A stretch of DNA of 64,000 bases. It comes from Cordilura impudica (lineage: Eukaryota > Arthropoda > Insecta > Diptera > Scathophagidae). A program made the position numbers and the translations under genes. The notes under the pieces are model-generated. The model made no database searches. It was given only the letters and a program-made list of their open reading frames with translations, and had not been told where the DNA came from. Below are positions 44,767 through 56,130 of the stretch, piece by piece. The stretch covers positions 179,742,626 through 179,806,625 of the forward strand of contig OY821520.1 of assembly GCA_963682025.1 (NCBI GenBank). Reading direction: 5' to 3'. How positions within the stretch are numbered: position 1 is the stretch's first letter; each line of letters opens with the position of its first letter.

Positions 44767-45271
44767 GGTGGTATGAATATGGGCCCCAGGAAAATGGGCC
44801 CCAAAAAAAAATGAAAATGGGCCCCAAAAAAATGTATGGAAAACAACAACACGAAATTTTGGGGCCTGTTTTCCCATTTTGGGGTCGTTTTTCATTTCTT
44901 CATGTGGGGTGCATTTTCGTAATGAAAATGGACCCCAAACAAGAAAATGAAAAAGGCCCCAAATAATTTTTGGGGCCCAATATCATATATTGGTGGGGCC
45001 TTACTTCATATTTTGGGGTTCATTTTCATTTTTTTTTTTTTTTAATAAACTTTTATAAACTTCCATGATGTAAAAAAAACATATTTTCTTTTTTGTATTC
45101 AGTTTTATTTAGTAACGTTAGTATTTATTATTATTCATTTATCAAATTCAGTTTCATATTTTCAAATGTATATGTACATATGTATTTAAGAATATATCTG
45201 AAGTGTATCTTCAACCTTTGCACGGCAGTAGGGACAAATTTCTTCAATATAATTTTAGTGAGCCGGACTAC

Positions 45272-46056
45272 TTTTTTACGGTGGCGTTATATAACGTCTA
45301 AGGACATAATGTCTATAGACACTATGACGCTCAGAATTCTAAAATATTGATTTGATGCAATGGAAATAATAACAATTCATTTTGTTATGGATGGAATACA
45401 AATAATAACAATTTATTGAAATTTTTTTAAACTTTAATACACTTTAGAGCAAATAATAACAATTTAGTAAAATATTTTTATAAATGGAATACAAATAATA
45501 GCAATTTATTGAAATATTTTTAAATTTGTTTCAACAATTTGCTTGCAATAAGGACAAAGCAAAGGCGAATTGTTACTTTGACATTTTTTTTCCAAAATAT
45601 CCAAACAGCTTGAGCAAATTTTGAAATGTTTGCAGGGAAAAGACATTTTTTTATTCTTGTGACGTACGCAGGAAAACTTTATTCAGCGAAGCCACCTGCC
45701 GCGTCCTACTGGAGGAGAAAACCCTTAAGCGCGGCCGCAGGCCGCCACGCAGAAAAATTTTTGTTGCGAAGCCAGATTTCAATACTTAACTTAAGTGTCT
45801 CCGGGAAGACATTACAGAATGTTATTATTATTATTAATATTATTCCCTTTTGCGGAATGTTTACATCTAATTTAAACATTTTGTAAAAGGGAAAATAACG
45901 ACACTTTTACCACGTTTACAAGATTTGAAATGCTTTAGACATTATGTCACTCGTAAAAGTGCCATAATGTCTGTAGGCTTTAAGTCATTGCTTCTATAGA
46001 CATTATGTCACAAATGAAAGTGGCACTCTTAGACGTTATGTCATGCCACCGTTTTT
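45272..46056. repeat. Inner inverted repeat of the Foldback-like element
   Basis: TTTTTTACGGTGGCGTTATA then AACGTCTAAGGACATAATGT on the left is mirrored by ACATTATGTCAC...CTTAGACGTTATGTCATGCC and ACCGTTTTTTAC on the right. It could be an independent element nested in the Foldback-like one. It includes GC-rich GCGCGGCCGCAGGCCGCC near 45730. Confidence 0.65.
45506..45646 (-). pseudogene. RING-finger C-terminal half (46 codons)
   Basis: From an ATG at 45646 it reads FPCKHFKICSSCLDILE, then LLCPYCKQIVE, and stops at 45506. The C-x-H-x3-C-x2-C ... C-x2-C spacing is the second half of a C3HC4 RING domain, the E2-binding fold of ubiquitin ligases. The first Cys pair is missing upstream, where the GC-rich repeat takes over. 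It lies within the inner inverted repeat and is likely a captured or decayed gene fragment. Parent gene unknown. Confidence 0.6.
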
Positions 46057-46622
46057 TACTATTTCCTGAATCATTTAAGTCAAGCGGTTAAATTTTTCAA
46101 ACCACATTACGACATCTCATTGCAATTTTTTCGTTTAAAAATTAAAAAAAATATTTTTGTATAACAAATGTCACATTGTTTTACAAATCTTTATTTTCAA
46201 TTTAAATACTACTTCCAAGCATATAAAAAAAATTTTAAGAAATGCAATTCTTTTATATTTAAGTGAGCCGACCTAATTTTTCACTAATTCTTCAGACAAA
46301 ACAAGTTAATCAACAAAACAAGTGAAAAAAAATTGGGGTCCATTTTCACATTTTGGGGCCCATTTTCATATACTTCACCGTACCGCATCCTTTAAATGAA
46401 AATGAGCCCCAAATAGTGTTTATGCAAATGAGCCCTAGAATAGTTTAGGGCCCGTTTTCATTCGTAGTTTGGGGCCCTAGTTCATTTTTTGGGGCTCATT
46501 TTCATTTCTAGAAATGGGGTTGATTTTCATTATGAAAATGAACCCCAAATTTGGGGCTCACTTTCATTTTTTACTTTGGGGTTCATTTTCCTGGGGCCCA
46601 TATTCATAGCGCCGGCATTTTG

Positions 46623-46890
46623 TTGAATGTTGTTGGGAGTATAATAACTGATAGGGTGTTTTTCCCATAGTTGTTGTTGGTACCTTCCTTTAAGGCGAGT
46701 TCGGTAATTGTGGTGTATTCTTTTAAGAAATCTGGAATTGTTGTAGAATTCTATGGCCAGTGTTATAAAAAATATACCATTGACATCTAGAATTCTAAGT
46801 TCATTTGCGATATTTTCAAACTGCTTCTTTGAACTCATACTCCCTGTCTGTCTGTCTGTCGTGGGGCAGCCCCATTCCCCCTTATCCAAT
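46623..46890 (-). pseudogene. LINE ORF2, C-terminal part
   Basis: Reads NELRILDVNGIFFITLAIEF, then RFLKRIHHNYRTR and TPNNIQQNA up to the 9-bp duplication. The LxV...F...L.ieffnn pattern is the conserved tail of Jockey-type ORF2. A CTGT microsatellite at ~46843-46860 lies at its upstream edge. The apparent continuation of the frame into the Foldback-like element is an artefact. Confidence 0.72.
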
Positions 46891-47127
46891 TGATCTAAAA
46901 CTTGGCCCGTAGTCTTGTTGTGACTACAGATTAATTTTGGGGTAGTCAGGCTTAGTCACACACTGTCACGGAGAGATTCAAAACTCATATGCATAAGGAA
47001 AGAAAGAGTTTTAATAAAAATTTTGTTTTTATGGGTTAGATTATTATTTATATTGATGTTATTAATATTGTTTGTTGTATCGTTTATATTGGTAGTGTGA
47101 GTAATTGTATTTGTACTCGTATTAGTC

Positions 47128-47276
47128 GATGCTGTTGGGTTCCGCGAAGCCGAGGGCTTGTCTGCAGATTCTAATTTTAGCTATTTTAGCCAAAGCCTCT
47201 GGTGGGAATCGAACCCACGACCCCCGCATGATAGGCGAGCACGCTACCAACTCACCTACCGGGGCGACTTGCATAT
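47128..47276 (-). repeat. tRNA-derived SINE, copy 2
   Basis: The reverse complement starts GCCCCGGTAGGTGAGTTGG, with a B box GGTTCGATTCCCACCAGAGG and the same tail (AGAATCTGCAGACAAGCC, CTTCGCGGAACCCA) as copy 1. It is inserted in the minus-strand LINE. It lacks the ~20-bp TCTGTTGCTGC insertion of copy 1. Confidence 0.85.
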
Positions 47277-48223
47277 GGTGTAGAGTTATTGTAGAGTGCA
47301 GTATTTTGGTTATTATTGACATTTATTGATGTAGTGTTAGTTGTTGGATACATTGGCGAAATGTTATGGCAGCGAGATTTTTTTACGATTTTTAATAGAT
47401 GGTTTAGTAATTGTGTTAGCTTTTGCAATCCGTTGAGTTTCTTCATGCCGTTATGCCATGACGAACATGTGATTCGAAAAATAGGTTTGTTTAAGCACCA
47501 TTTTGTTTAAACAGTAACTTAAATGGTGAGCATATACGCAGCTTTTATCAATTTCTTGTGTATTTCTTCTATATGAATTTTGCATTTGAAGTTTTGATCA
47601 ACGTATACGCCGAGGTATTTGTAGTTCTTGACCATTTTGACCGTAGTGGCGCATTGGTCCTCACCATAATTAAAATTATTCATTTTATTTTTGTGCAGAC
47701 ATTGCGTAGAGTGAAATTTTAGATTTATATTGCTAATAATAAGTTTATTGGTTTTATATGCATGATTTTTGTTTTCGATGCTTAATTATTAAACAGTGAT
47801 CATGACACCATTTAATGGCGATATCGAGTTGGTGTTGCATTGTTTTGTGGCAGTTTCTATATTCTTATGAGTGACTACGATAGCAGTATCGTCTGATTAA
47901 GCCTTTATGACACAACATTGTTCTTGCATTGTTTAAGTTTTGGTAAACAGTGAAAATATAATGTAATAGGAAAATTGACCAGGTGCAAAGAGTTCAGCTA
48001 TATTAAGATAATTGGCAAACTGCCAAGAATTATACTAAAGTTATCGATAAAAAAAAAATTAAGTTCTATCGAAAACAATGTAAAATTATTCGGATTAAAA
48101 TTGACATTTCAAACTTGAAACATTAAAAGTTTTGCTGAATCAGAGGTTTTTGGAGAAATTCAGTGATTTACCGCATTTTTTATGTTTGCGTTTTCTCCTA
48201 AACAAAAAGTTGACAGCATTTAA

Positions 48224-49830
48224 CCCTCCGATGAGTGACAGTTCTGAACTTCACGGCCGTGTGAAAAGGTCCCTACCACTTTATTTTTTTTCGGCACGTA
48301 TGAGCATAACGCTATATCCCCTTCGTTGAACCCAAATAATGTACTATTGATGGTGCGCTTCGGGTTCTTCTTGAACTCCTGTGGAATGAATGTTTTGTTG
48401 TAGCGCACTGTACCAACATATGCGGTCTTCCTCCTCAACAAAATACGCGCCAAGTCAAGAGAGGTAAAGAAATTATCCGCGTACATAGTACGGCCAGCAT
48501 CTAAATATTTTTCCACAAGATCCAGCACTACGTTCTGCCCTTGGTTTATCTCCCTTTGTTGGTTTGGCAGTTTTCCAGAATATATCATTCCCTTCACAGG
48601 ATAATAACTCTGTGAGTCGCATAACCACCATACTTTCAAACCATACTTAGCTGGCTTTGACGGAATGTATTGTGTGAAGCGGGTCCGGCTTCTGTAAGGG
48701 AACAACTGCTCATCAACTGTTAGTGCTTCATGAGGAGTGTAAGCTGCTGCCAAGTTATGTTGCAACATTTGCCAAATATCGTCAATAGCCGCAGTTTTGC
48801 TGTTGATGAGTCGCTGTTGTCGAGTATTTCCATTGTCGAATCGAATAAATTGCTTTATACACATGAAGCGATCGTACGACAACGCAGCTTTGTATATTGG
48901 GCAACGCGTCGCGCCCCATAATTCCATAGCTGGTTCATGGTTTGATCTTGTGAGTCCAGCATACAAAAGAATAGCTACAAAGGCGGCAAACTCTTTCACT
49001 GTCACTGGCTTCCACTCCTTTTTCTTCGTGGGATTCGCCAAATTCCATGCAGCTGTAACCTCCCTGCCTTTACGATTTGTTTCACGTAGCACTAAGTGTA
49101 TTATTTCCTCTGTCATGATTGAACGCATTATTGTATAGGGGTCGTGTGTTTCCTGTTGGTCCTGGTTTCTTTCTTGTGAAGTCGACCACGTTATGATTAC
49201 GACTGCGTGATGTTGGTGGTGCTTTTTTACTCCATTGGGTGCCATCTTTACCAATATAGTAACCTTCATTCGTTTCCTGTCCATCATTTTCTTCCTCTTC
49301 ATCATCGTCATCAGTATCTTCATTTAGCTCGACGTATCCTTCAGTTTCGGCATCTGATTCTTCAGCAGGTTGGTATGTGCGATCTTCATCATCCTCAACT
49401 TCATAATTATCAATTGCAGCAATATCAATTTCTTCATCCATGTCTTCGTCCATAAAATCAGCAAATCTACTATCAGCTGCACGCCTTTCATCCGCAGTCA
49501 TTTGCTGGTAACGTGTACTACGGCGTAAGTAAATTATGTGTTGAAAAAATAAAAAAATTATAATGATGCCCAAAAACATGCATTTATTAGTGAAATTCAG
49601 TACAAGGTCCATACGGACCTATTCACACGTCCGCGTACTATTCTCACTAAAACCTCAATAACTCCTAAAGTAATGATCCGGTTGATCTTGATTTTTTTTT
49701 CAAAAGATGCGCAACAAAATACTCTTGGAATACAGAGTTGTAGAGAGGGGGGTTGTAGTGGCCGAAGTAGGAGTAATTTCAGTTTGAAAAGGCAAAAAGG
49801 TGCCTAGGGACCTTCTCACTCATCGGAGGG
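48224..49830 (-). mobile_element. piggyBac-type DNA transposon, internally deleted
   Basis: Flanked by TTAA at 48220-48223 and 49831-49834. Inverted ends CCCTCCGATGAGTGA match over 15 bases. At 1.6 kb it is shorter than autonomous piggyBac elements (about 2.4 kb). The missing part is the transposase C-terminus: coding ends only ~5 bp from the left terminal repeat. Mutual agreement of TTAA, ends and protein makes this a firm call. Confidence 0.95.
48226..49612 (-). pseudogene. piggyBac transposase, frameshifted and C-terminally truncated
   Basis: An acidic N-terminus in one frame (about 49530-49140) shifts near 49.13 kb to the catalytic part. It then reads KEFAAFVAILLYAGLTRSN, EALTVDEQLFPYRSR with the first catalytic Asp, LKVWWLCDSQSYY, and MYADNFFTSLDLA with the second Asp. 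The third catalytic Asp and the Cys-rich zinc domain are gone, so no active enzyme can be made. The last residues come from terminal-repeat DNA. The intact frame of the core suggests a recent loss. Confidence 0.93.
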
Positions 49831-49834
49831 TTAA

Positions 49835-50708
49835 TAAAAGAAACAAAAACATAAAAAACAGAAACAGTAATTTACAAAATCGAAATAGATTTTAATTTAT
49901 ATTATTGAAAAACTTTAACTAAAAAATTAACAATTCACCCTTTCTTTGATATAATATTTATGTATTAAAAAACTAAAAATATAATAATAAATAAAATCAA
50001 TTATACATTTTATAGTTTAGTACTTTTTTCTTCACATTTTTCCATCGACACTTATTGTCATCGTCTTGAAGATTAAATAGAATTGTAGTAATTTTTGATT
50101 TATTTACCAACTGCTTTCGTTTTGATACATTATTCATTTCGTTGACAACAAATGCTTTAGTACTTCTAATGTACTCTGAATTGTAGTACGATTTTAAATT
50201 ATTCCACTTGATTATGTAAATGTTTACTTATGTACATGTACATATTAAATAAAAAAAAAATAGTGTATTGCTACATATCAGCATCAAAAGGGATATTTGA
50301 ACAAAAGTTTGTGTTAAACTTACCTTTTTTTTAATTTGTTTTTATACTGCACCGATTTCACATCCCTAATATAAGACACTTGCCTAACTTCATTTATTAA
50401 ATACAATACTTCTTCTTCCGACCAAGCTTTTACCATTTTATTGTTTTTAATAACATTTTTTTATAAAATTACTTTTTTATTGCCACGTTTGTTTGGCGTC
50501 GTTTTCTTTTTTGCTTGTTTGTGAAATGTCAATGTTTGTTAGGAAAAGAAAAAAGTTTTTACATTTTTATAGTTTGTTCTTTCTAACATTTATGGTTTCT
50601 TTCTATCAATTCTATATCAATTAATGAAAGAAAAATTTGGTGTAATAAGAGCTTAAGCGAATGTTTTACTAGTTGTTAATGTGTTAATTATCTCTTTAGA
50701 ATATATTA
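49835..50708 (-). other. Possible two-exon SANT/MADF-like remnant; otherwise AT-rich
   Basis: The minus strand from 50440 reads MVKAWSEEEVLYLINEVRQ and continues to KNKLKKR before a GTAAGT donor-like site at ~50320. Further down, about 50170-49990, another frame reads SKITTILFNLQDDDNKCRWK. The pattern resembles a Myb/SANT or MADF DNA-binding unit, as in Harbinger-type accessory proteins or host genes. The evidence is weak: one candidate splice donor, an unclear acceptor and no known homologue in mind. Confidence 0.25.
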
Positions 50709-50860
50709 TGTGGGAGAGGAATTTTCGTGAGAGCCTCTACTACCTACCGCTTTGCATACTTTTTTATCGAACGGTCGTAGAGCGGAGTTTTTTTTTTATA
50801 ATATTCTTTAAACACTTTTTATACAATAAATAAACTTTGTATTTCTTTTTTTATTAAATA
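50709..50860 (+). repeat. Left LTR of the Gypsy remnant
   Basis: Starts TGTGGGAGAGG and ends around AATAAACTTTGTATT. The end is uncertain by ~20 bp. TATTA precedes it and also follows the right LTR, a possible 5-bp duplication. Confidence 0.7.
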
Positions 50861-51239
50861 ATTAAATAAATTTAACATCCTACAAAATTTCGGGACTCTA
50901 TCATGATTTGATTTATAAAGAATCGAGCCAAAAAGAAGAAAACATCGCGAACATTCTGCGAATTGTGAAAGAACGTCGATTGTTAAACAAAATTGCTAAC
51001 GGAAAAAGGGGAAATTCCAAGATGGCTAATTGTGTTCGAGGAAGAAAACAATAAGAAAAAGCAACGCTAACACTCAGTAAAATCCGAATCGTTTTATTTT
51101 TTAAAGCAGAACTCTAACGCTGCGCGTGAGCATAGAATTATACATAAAAAGAAGAAAAAGGAGAAGTGAAAATATCTTGTTTAGAAAAAGTAGGAATTTT
51201 CTATCATAATTTACGCTTACAAAAAAGAGGTTACAGTTG

Positions 51240-52008
51240 CTTTACACAAATTTGTTTTTGGAACAGACGGAGATTGCATGAATAGACGACGACTCCAGGA
51301 ATTTCAAGGTCTCTCTTTCAACGAAGATGACGACGCATTTGTGTTGAAAGCAGAGTACGTTGCAGATAAATTGAGCGATAATGATTTGGTTTCTATATGC
51401 ATATGTTAGGCATAACATACAAAGAAGACGATTTGATGTTGCATATTTTTAAGAATTTGCGGAAAGGCGCACTCGTTGCTTCTTGTTCAAATATTGACGA
51501 TGAAGAAGTATCTTTGACGAAGATTCAATACGGTCTTTCGATGGTAGTAATAACTTACCTATTAGAGCATGTATTAACGAATTTGAAGAGACGGCCGCAG
51601 TTATGTACTGGGACGAATTTCAGAAGTTCGTTTTTTGTAAAAAATCATTGAAGGGGTTGGCTAAACTTTTCATATCAGCTGAGAAGGGTATAATAAATTA
51701 TGAAAAATTGAAAAACGCTTTAGTTGAAGAATTTGATGCAGCGACAAATAGTGTTCAACTGCATAGAATACTCTGTGACCGTAAGAAGAAAAAGACGAAA
51801 ATGTTCATGAATACTATCTGAACATGAAAGAGTTAGCTGTTCAAGGTAATATTGATCACAATTCATTGATGCAGTATTTAATTGATGGTATCAATGATCT
51901 TGACATAAATAAAATTATTGATGGTGCGAAGAGTGTATGAGAGTTTAAGGATAAATTGAGATGTTATGAAACCATGCGCAAAGGTAACAAACACAAATTA
52001 GAAATCGT
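51240..52008 (+). pseudogene. Gypsy gag fragment
   Basis: Read across frames: an N-terminal region (51397-51560), then KKSLKGLAKLFISAEKGI, ALVEEFDAATNSVQLHRIL, a shifted EYYLNMKELAVQGNID and ALMQYLIDGIND-like capsid blocks, then RCYETMRKGNK. This is the retrotransposon capsid fold (YLxMxxLA...LIDGI). Frameshifts lie near 51560 and 51790 and a stop near 51938. It ends at the BEL 3' LTR at ~52009. Confidence 0.75.
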
Positions 52009-52453
52009 TTATTCACTGGTTTGTGAATTTAAGTTGTTTTTCAATATCAGCACATATACTGAATTAACGTTATTTTTTTTGGTTAAACTATCGCTACTTA
52101 AACCGTGTTTCTCCTTTGATTGAAATTCCACGTTTTGGTTGTAAAACAAGAATCACACTTTATTTTAAATTTTCATACTTATATACTAATTTTATAAAAT
52201 TATCATTTCTTTAACTAAGCATTAATGAAGTTTATTGGCATAAAATTGTTTGTTCAAATTGATGACGCTATGGCTGCAATATTTCATGGTCATTCGACTA
52301 ATGAACTTATTAATGCTGTGTTAACATAAAAGCAAAATAAAATTGTTTTCATAAAAAAAAAAACAAAAATAAACAAGAACAAAAGTAAAATATTTATGAT
52401 ATACAAAATAAGAACAGCAAGAAGAAAATTGAACGTTAGAACATGTATAAACA
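52009..52453 (-). repeat. BEL 3' LTR
   Basis: On the minus strand it begins TGTTTATACATGTTC and ends AAACCAGTGAAT. It matches 60146-60596 with visible differences, for example a longer A-run and missing CATA. Confidence 0.85.
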
Positions 52454-52983
52454 TGCTCCCCCGTTGAGTGGAGGTCAACAATGTGTTTTAGGTTGTTTCT
52501 ATATTGTTTGCGAATTAAATGGACTGTAAAAGTTTGCTAGTTTTGTTTTATTTAGTTTTATTTATTTTTTAATGTTCATTGGTACAGTTGTAAAGATAGA
52601 CTGACTAAAATTAACAGATTAAAATCCACACACAGTGAGTTGCAATAAACTGAACAAGAGTTGTGTTTTAAGGTATGAATAAAGGGTTGTATTATATAAA
52701 AATAAGATTAAATATATGAATCGTTCAGTGATGATCGTCAACATGAGATGGCATTTGTTGGTCATCTGAGGAGAGCTGTGTTGACTTTTGTTTCATTGTT
52801 GTAGTTTCATTTAGTGAGTGGTTGCTGATAGTTGTTATATATGCACTGTGAAATCAGACGTTGTGTATTGATGACGCGGTGCTGGAATTGATGTTTGGAA
52901 TTTCGTTTGACTATTAGATACATCAATACTGAGTAACCGACCGTCATATGGTGGTAATTATTGGCTTCAATTCTATTTGGTAG

Positions 52984-54554
52984 TTAGAGTATTTCTTGTG
53001 GCGCCAATAAGGTTTGTAAAGTTGTTAGGTTTTGTATTTGTGATATGTATTCGTTTGTGTGTATTTCATTCAGCAATGGTTTCAAACATTTTGCATGGGT
53101 CTGTTCGGTAATTTCCCAAAGACTAGTATATGATGTTTGCAGTGAACTGGATATCACTTGTTGTCCTTCCACGGTCATAAACTTATGTTTGAGTGTGCAT
53201 TCTGGTTCCAGGGTAAGTAAGCCTGATCCTTTGAGAGTTAATTGTGTAACCTCTCGTATTGCGTAGATCCATTTATTGTGATGTCGGCAAAGTACCCATG
53301 TGGCGGTGCCTTTTATTTGATGCACTGGACAGTCCGACTGAGTTTGGTTATAAAATAGATTAATTTCACAAGAGCATGTTGACGAGCCTTGTTCGTATCG
53401 GATTTGGGCCTTGGAGTAAAGATACCTGTCTTTGTTAATGAGTGAGCACAAGTTGAATTCAGCGTCACTGATCGTAAAATACTGGTTGCGAACGATATTG
53501 ATGGCCAAAATAGCAGCACACGGCTTTATTGATACCAGTGTGTTGTTGATCCAGTTTGGCACTGGAATAAGGTTGAAGATGTCAAAGTGGTCATGTTCAA
53601 CTAATGGCAGAGAGGTGCTAAAAATTACTGTGTTTTTCGTGAGTCCTCCTTTGACTTTCGTAAGTTTGTATAATTGTAATATATCTTCCTGTTTTACAGG
53701 TAATTCAAGTGATTTATGTAAATGGAATTTTATTTTTGCTACTTCCTGCTGCAACTGGTTGGGTGTCAAAATTAATGGACTAATAATACCATGGTGAGTG
53801 TTTGTAAGAATGTCAAGTACTGTAGACTGTGTACGTTGTAAATTTGCTGCTTTTATTGTCAGTTGAATACATAGTGATACAAAAGTGCGATAGATTTTTT
53901 CTTGATGATGTTCTTCACTATCGTTACGTATCTTGTTGTACATTTGAGATATTTGTTGATCGATTTGGTCAAATTTCTTTTTTACTGTCTGTTGGTCTGA
54001 CTTCATGATGTTGATTGTGGAGTCAATAATAGACGTTTGATTTTTCAAAAGATGGAGCAGATATGCTTCATTTTCCTTGACTTCCGCAATTGTGTGTGAC
54101 ATGTCTTTAGCGTATTCGGAGTCCAACACCCCAAATAGTGAATGCGCGATATTTCCGACTAAATCAATTGCGGCTCTCTGGTGTATTCTCCCGGAGAGGA
54201 GGGTACTGTCCATAGTTAATTCTGCTTTAGTGTGTTCAAAATATTTGACCAGGTTTGTACATATCACCTTTTCTTGAATATCCTCGCATAAACGGTTTAG
54301 TGTTTTGGTTCCTTGTGAGAATATTGTTGATTCTGACCAAAATTCTTCTAAGTTATAACAAATTAGCAGCTGCTAACGGCCGCCTTTCTGATTCCTTCAA
54401 AATGTACGCCCAACTGTTTTCCAAACTGCTTGTAAGTTAGTTGTGCTCCTAATACCAATGGGAGTAGAATAAGGCCCATCATGGCAGTGAAGACGTATTG
54501 TGTTATGGAAGTGCGCCTTTTTTTCTTCAAAAATGCAGGCACTCCTTTTGCCAA
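52984..54554 (-). pseudogene. BEL envelope-like glycoprotein gene (broken)
   Basis: A short first frame (54554-54363) holds a hydrophobic signal-like segment. A 427-codon second frame (54267-52984) resembles the fusion-type envelope proteins of insect retroelements and the baculovirus F family: a conserved small-residue hydrophobic block near its start, heptad-rich segments, then a Cys-rich region. The two are separated by a frameshift and stops near 54.3 kb, and I saw no clear C-terminal membrane anchor. Such genes were captured by LTR elements and can make them virus-like; this copy is not intact. Confidence 0.75.
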
Positions 54555-54657
54555 ATGTTTACTTTATTTAACTCATTCAGATAAGAAATATTCGCCTCAT
54601 TGGGATCACTATGGTTAGATGTTTCACCAGATTCCGTATTGGTTAGTGGTAATGGGG

Positions 54658-55991
54658 CTAACCGAGCAATTGGCCTTCTCCAAATGCCGTTTGATGTTTT
54701 GACTTAACCACTCTAACTGCGCCATCATCTCCTTGATGTACCTTTACAACCCTTCCTAACGGCCATAGCAAAGGAGTTGTGTTGTCCTCCTTTATTATGA
54801 CCATATCTCCAGGTTTGATGTTCACCTTTTCTGTTTTCCACTTATGCCGATACTGCAGTTCGCATAAATACTCCCGTGACCATCGATTCCAGAACTGCTC
54901 CTTTAGGTGAGTGACTAATTTCCATCTGGTTAAGAGGCTGGACCGTGTTTCTGTAGAATCAAAATCGATTTGAGCGTTCAATGGTTCTTCAATTAGAAAG
55001 TGACCAGGTGTCAAAGCAGCCAAATCGTTCGGGTTGTTTGACATTGGGCTAATTGGTCGTGAATTGAGAATACCCTCAATTTCAATTACCACGGTATCGA
55101 GCTCTTCGTAAGCTAACGACGCTGTTGCTACGCTTCTGACTAGAAGATACTTTGCAAACTTGAGCACGGCTTCCCACAAGTCTCCAAAGTGAAGTGCTCG
55201 TGGTGGTATGAAGTGAAATGTTATGCCCCTGGATGTGCATTCTTTATCGATTATCTCTTGAGCTGAATTCGCATGAATTGCTCCTGATAGTTCTTTAAGT
55301 TGATTTTTTGCACCAACGAAATTTGTTGCGTTATCATAGTACAAATTTTTGCAATGTCCTCGCCTGCTAATGAACCGTTTTAGCGCTCCGATGAATGACT
55401 CAGTGGTTAAATCGCTGACTAATTCCAAGTGCACTGCCTTAGTAGCAAAATACTGCAATGTATGCCTTATGAGGTTTCTTTCCTCTCACTTTATAATGAA
55501 CCCAAAATGGTCCACAAAAGTCAACGCCAGCATTGATGAATGGTCGAGCTGGGGTTACACGTGTTGCTGGCAAATTACCTATGATTTGATTGAGTAATCT
55601 TGGTTTGGCTCTGGTGCATCTTGCGCAATGTTGCACAATTGATCGTGCTGCCGACTTCCCCTTAACTGGCCAAAATATTTGTCTTACATGCGCCAAAAGT
55701 GCTTGAGGGGCACAATGTAGATTTTGCCTGTGTATCATTTCCATGAGCATTTTTGATGTCCTGTCATTGTAAGGAATTAACATTGGGTGCCTGGCATCGT
55801 ATTGATGAATTTAACCGTCCTCCCGCTCTGATGATTCCATTAGTATCCACAAATAAAGTAAGATTGGTATATGGACTATTTTTGCTTAGTTCGTAATGTA
55901 TTTTCAAATGCTTTAAATCGTCTTCGAAATCTGATTGTTGCATTGTACGAATTATAACTATAAGAGATTGTTCCAATTCATCGACTGTCAA
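54658..55991 (-). pseudogene. BEL pol, integrase part
   Basis: Three overlapping frames: an N-terminal linker (55991-55764); the zinc-finger region with CARCTRAKP and VDFCGPF, the first catalytic Asp (55783-55439); and the catalytic core with YYDNATNF and the later Glu in LWEAVLKFAK (55458-54658). A basic C-terminal domain ends near the pol terminus. Frameshifts separate the frames, so no enzyme can be made. Integrase would insert the cDNA. The order RT-RNase H-IN is standard for BEL. Confidence 0.88.
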
Positions 55992-56130
55992 GGCCAGCTC
56001 AGATTGTTGTTTACGCTTCCTTGTGTTATTAATAAATCTCAGTATATAACCAACAATTCGTTGTAACGTTCGAAATGATCCATTGTGTTGTATTTGTAAA
56101 TTATGTTTGACGAAGTGTCACTTCCTGTTG

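Larger units (their letters stand above)
44767..46613. mobile_element. Foldback-like element with repetitive inverted ends
   Basis: The ends GGTGGTATGAATATGGGCCC and GGGCCCATATTCATAGCGCC are inverted repeats. Each terminal region is built of repeated GGGGCCCATTTTCAT-type words (about 44775-45030 and 46330-46600). A 9-bp duplication flanks it. Long inverted ends made of short repeats plus a 9-bp duplication are the hallmarks of Drosophila Foldback elements. An inner inverted repeat (45272-45340 and 45930-46056) encloses a RING fragment. A MULE-type origin is an alternative. Confidence 0.75.
44555..48000 (-). mobile_element. Jockey-like LINE fragment, split by a Foldback-like element and a SINE
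   Basis: The minus strand reads from a GQFSY-like RT block and a damaged SDDTAIV (catalytic YADD position) near 47890, through NYKYLGVYVDQNFKCKIH near 47600, to the ORF2 end near 44700. The 3' UTR runs to an A-rich end near 44560. A SINE sits at 47128-47276 and a 1.85-kb inverted-repeat element at 44767-46613. 5'-truncated and frameshifted. Confidence 0.78.

Noticed and set aside
46530..46889. A 119-codon host gene on the minus strand
   Set aside because: It is the LINE ORF2 tail running by chance into Foldback-like DNA. The true junction is the 9-bp duplication at 46614-46622.
47129..47329. tRNA gene suggested by the A and B boxes
   Set aside because: The acceptor stem does not close, a SINE-specific tail follows, and a second dispersed copy exists at 42247. 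It is a SINE.
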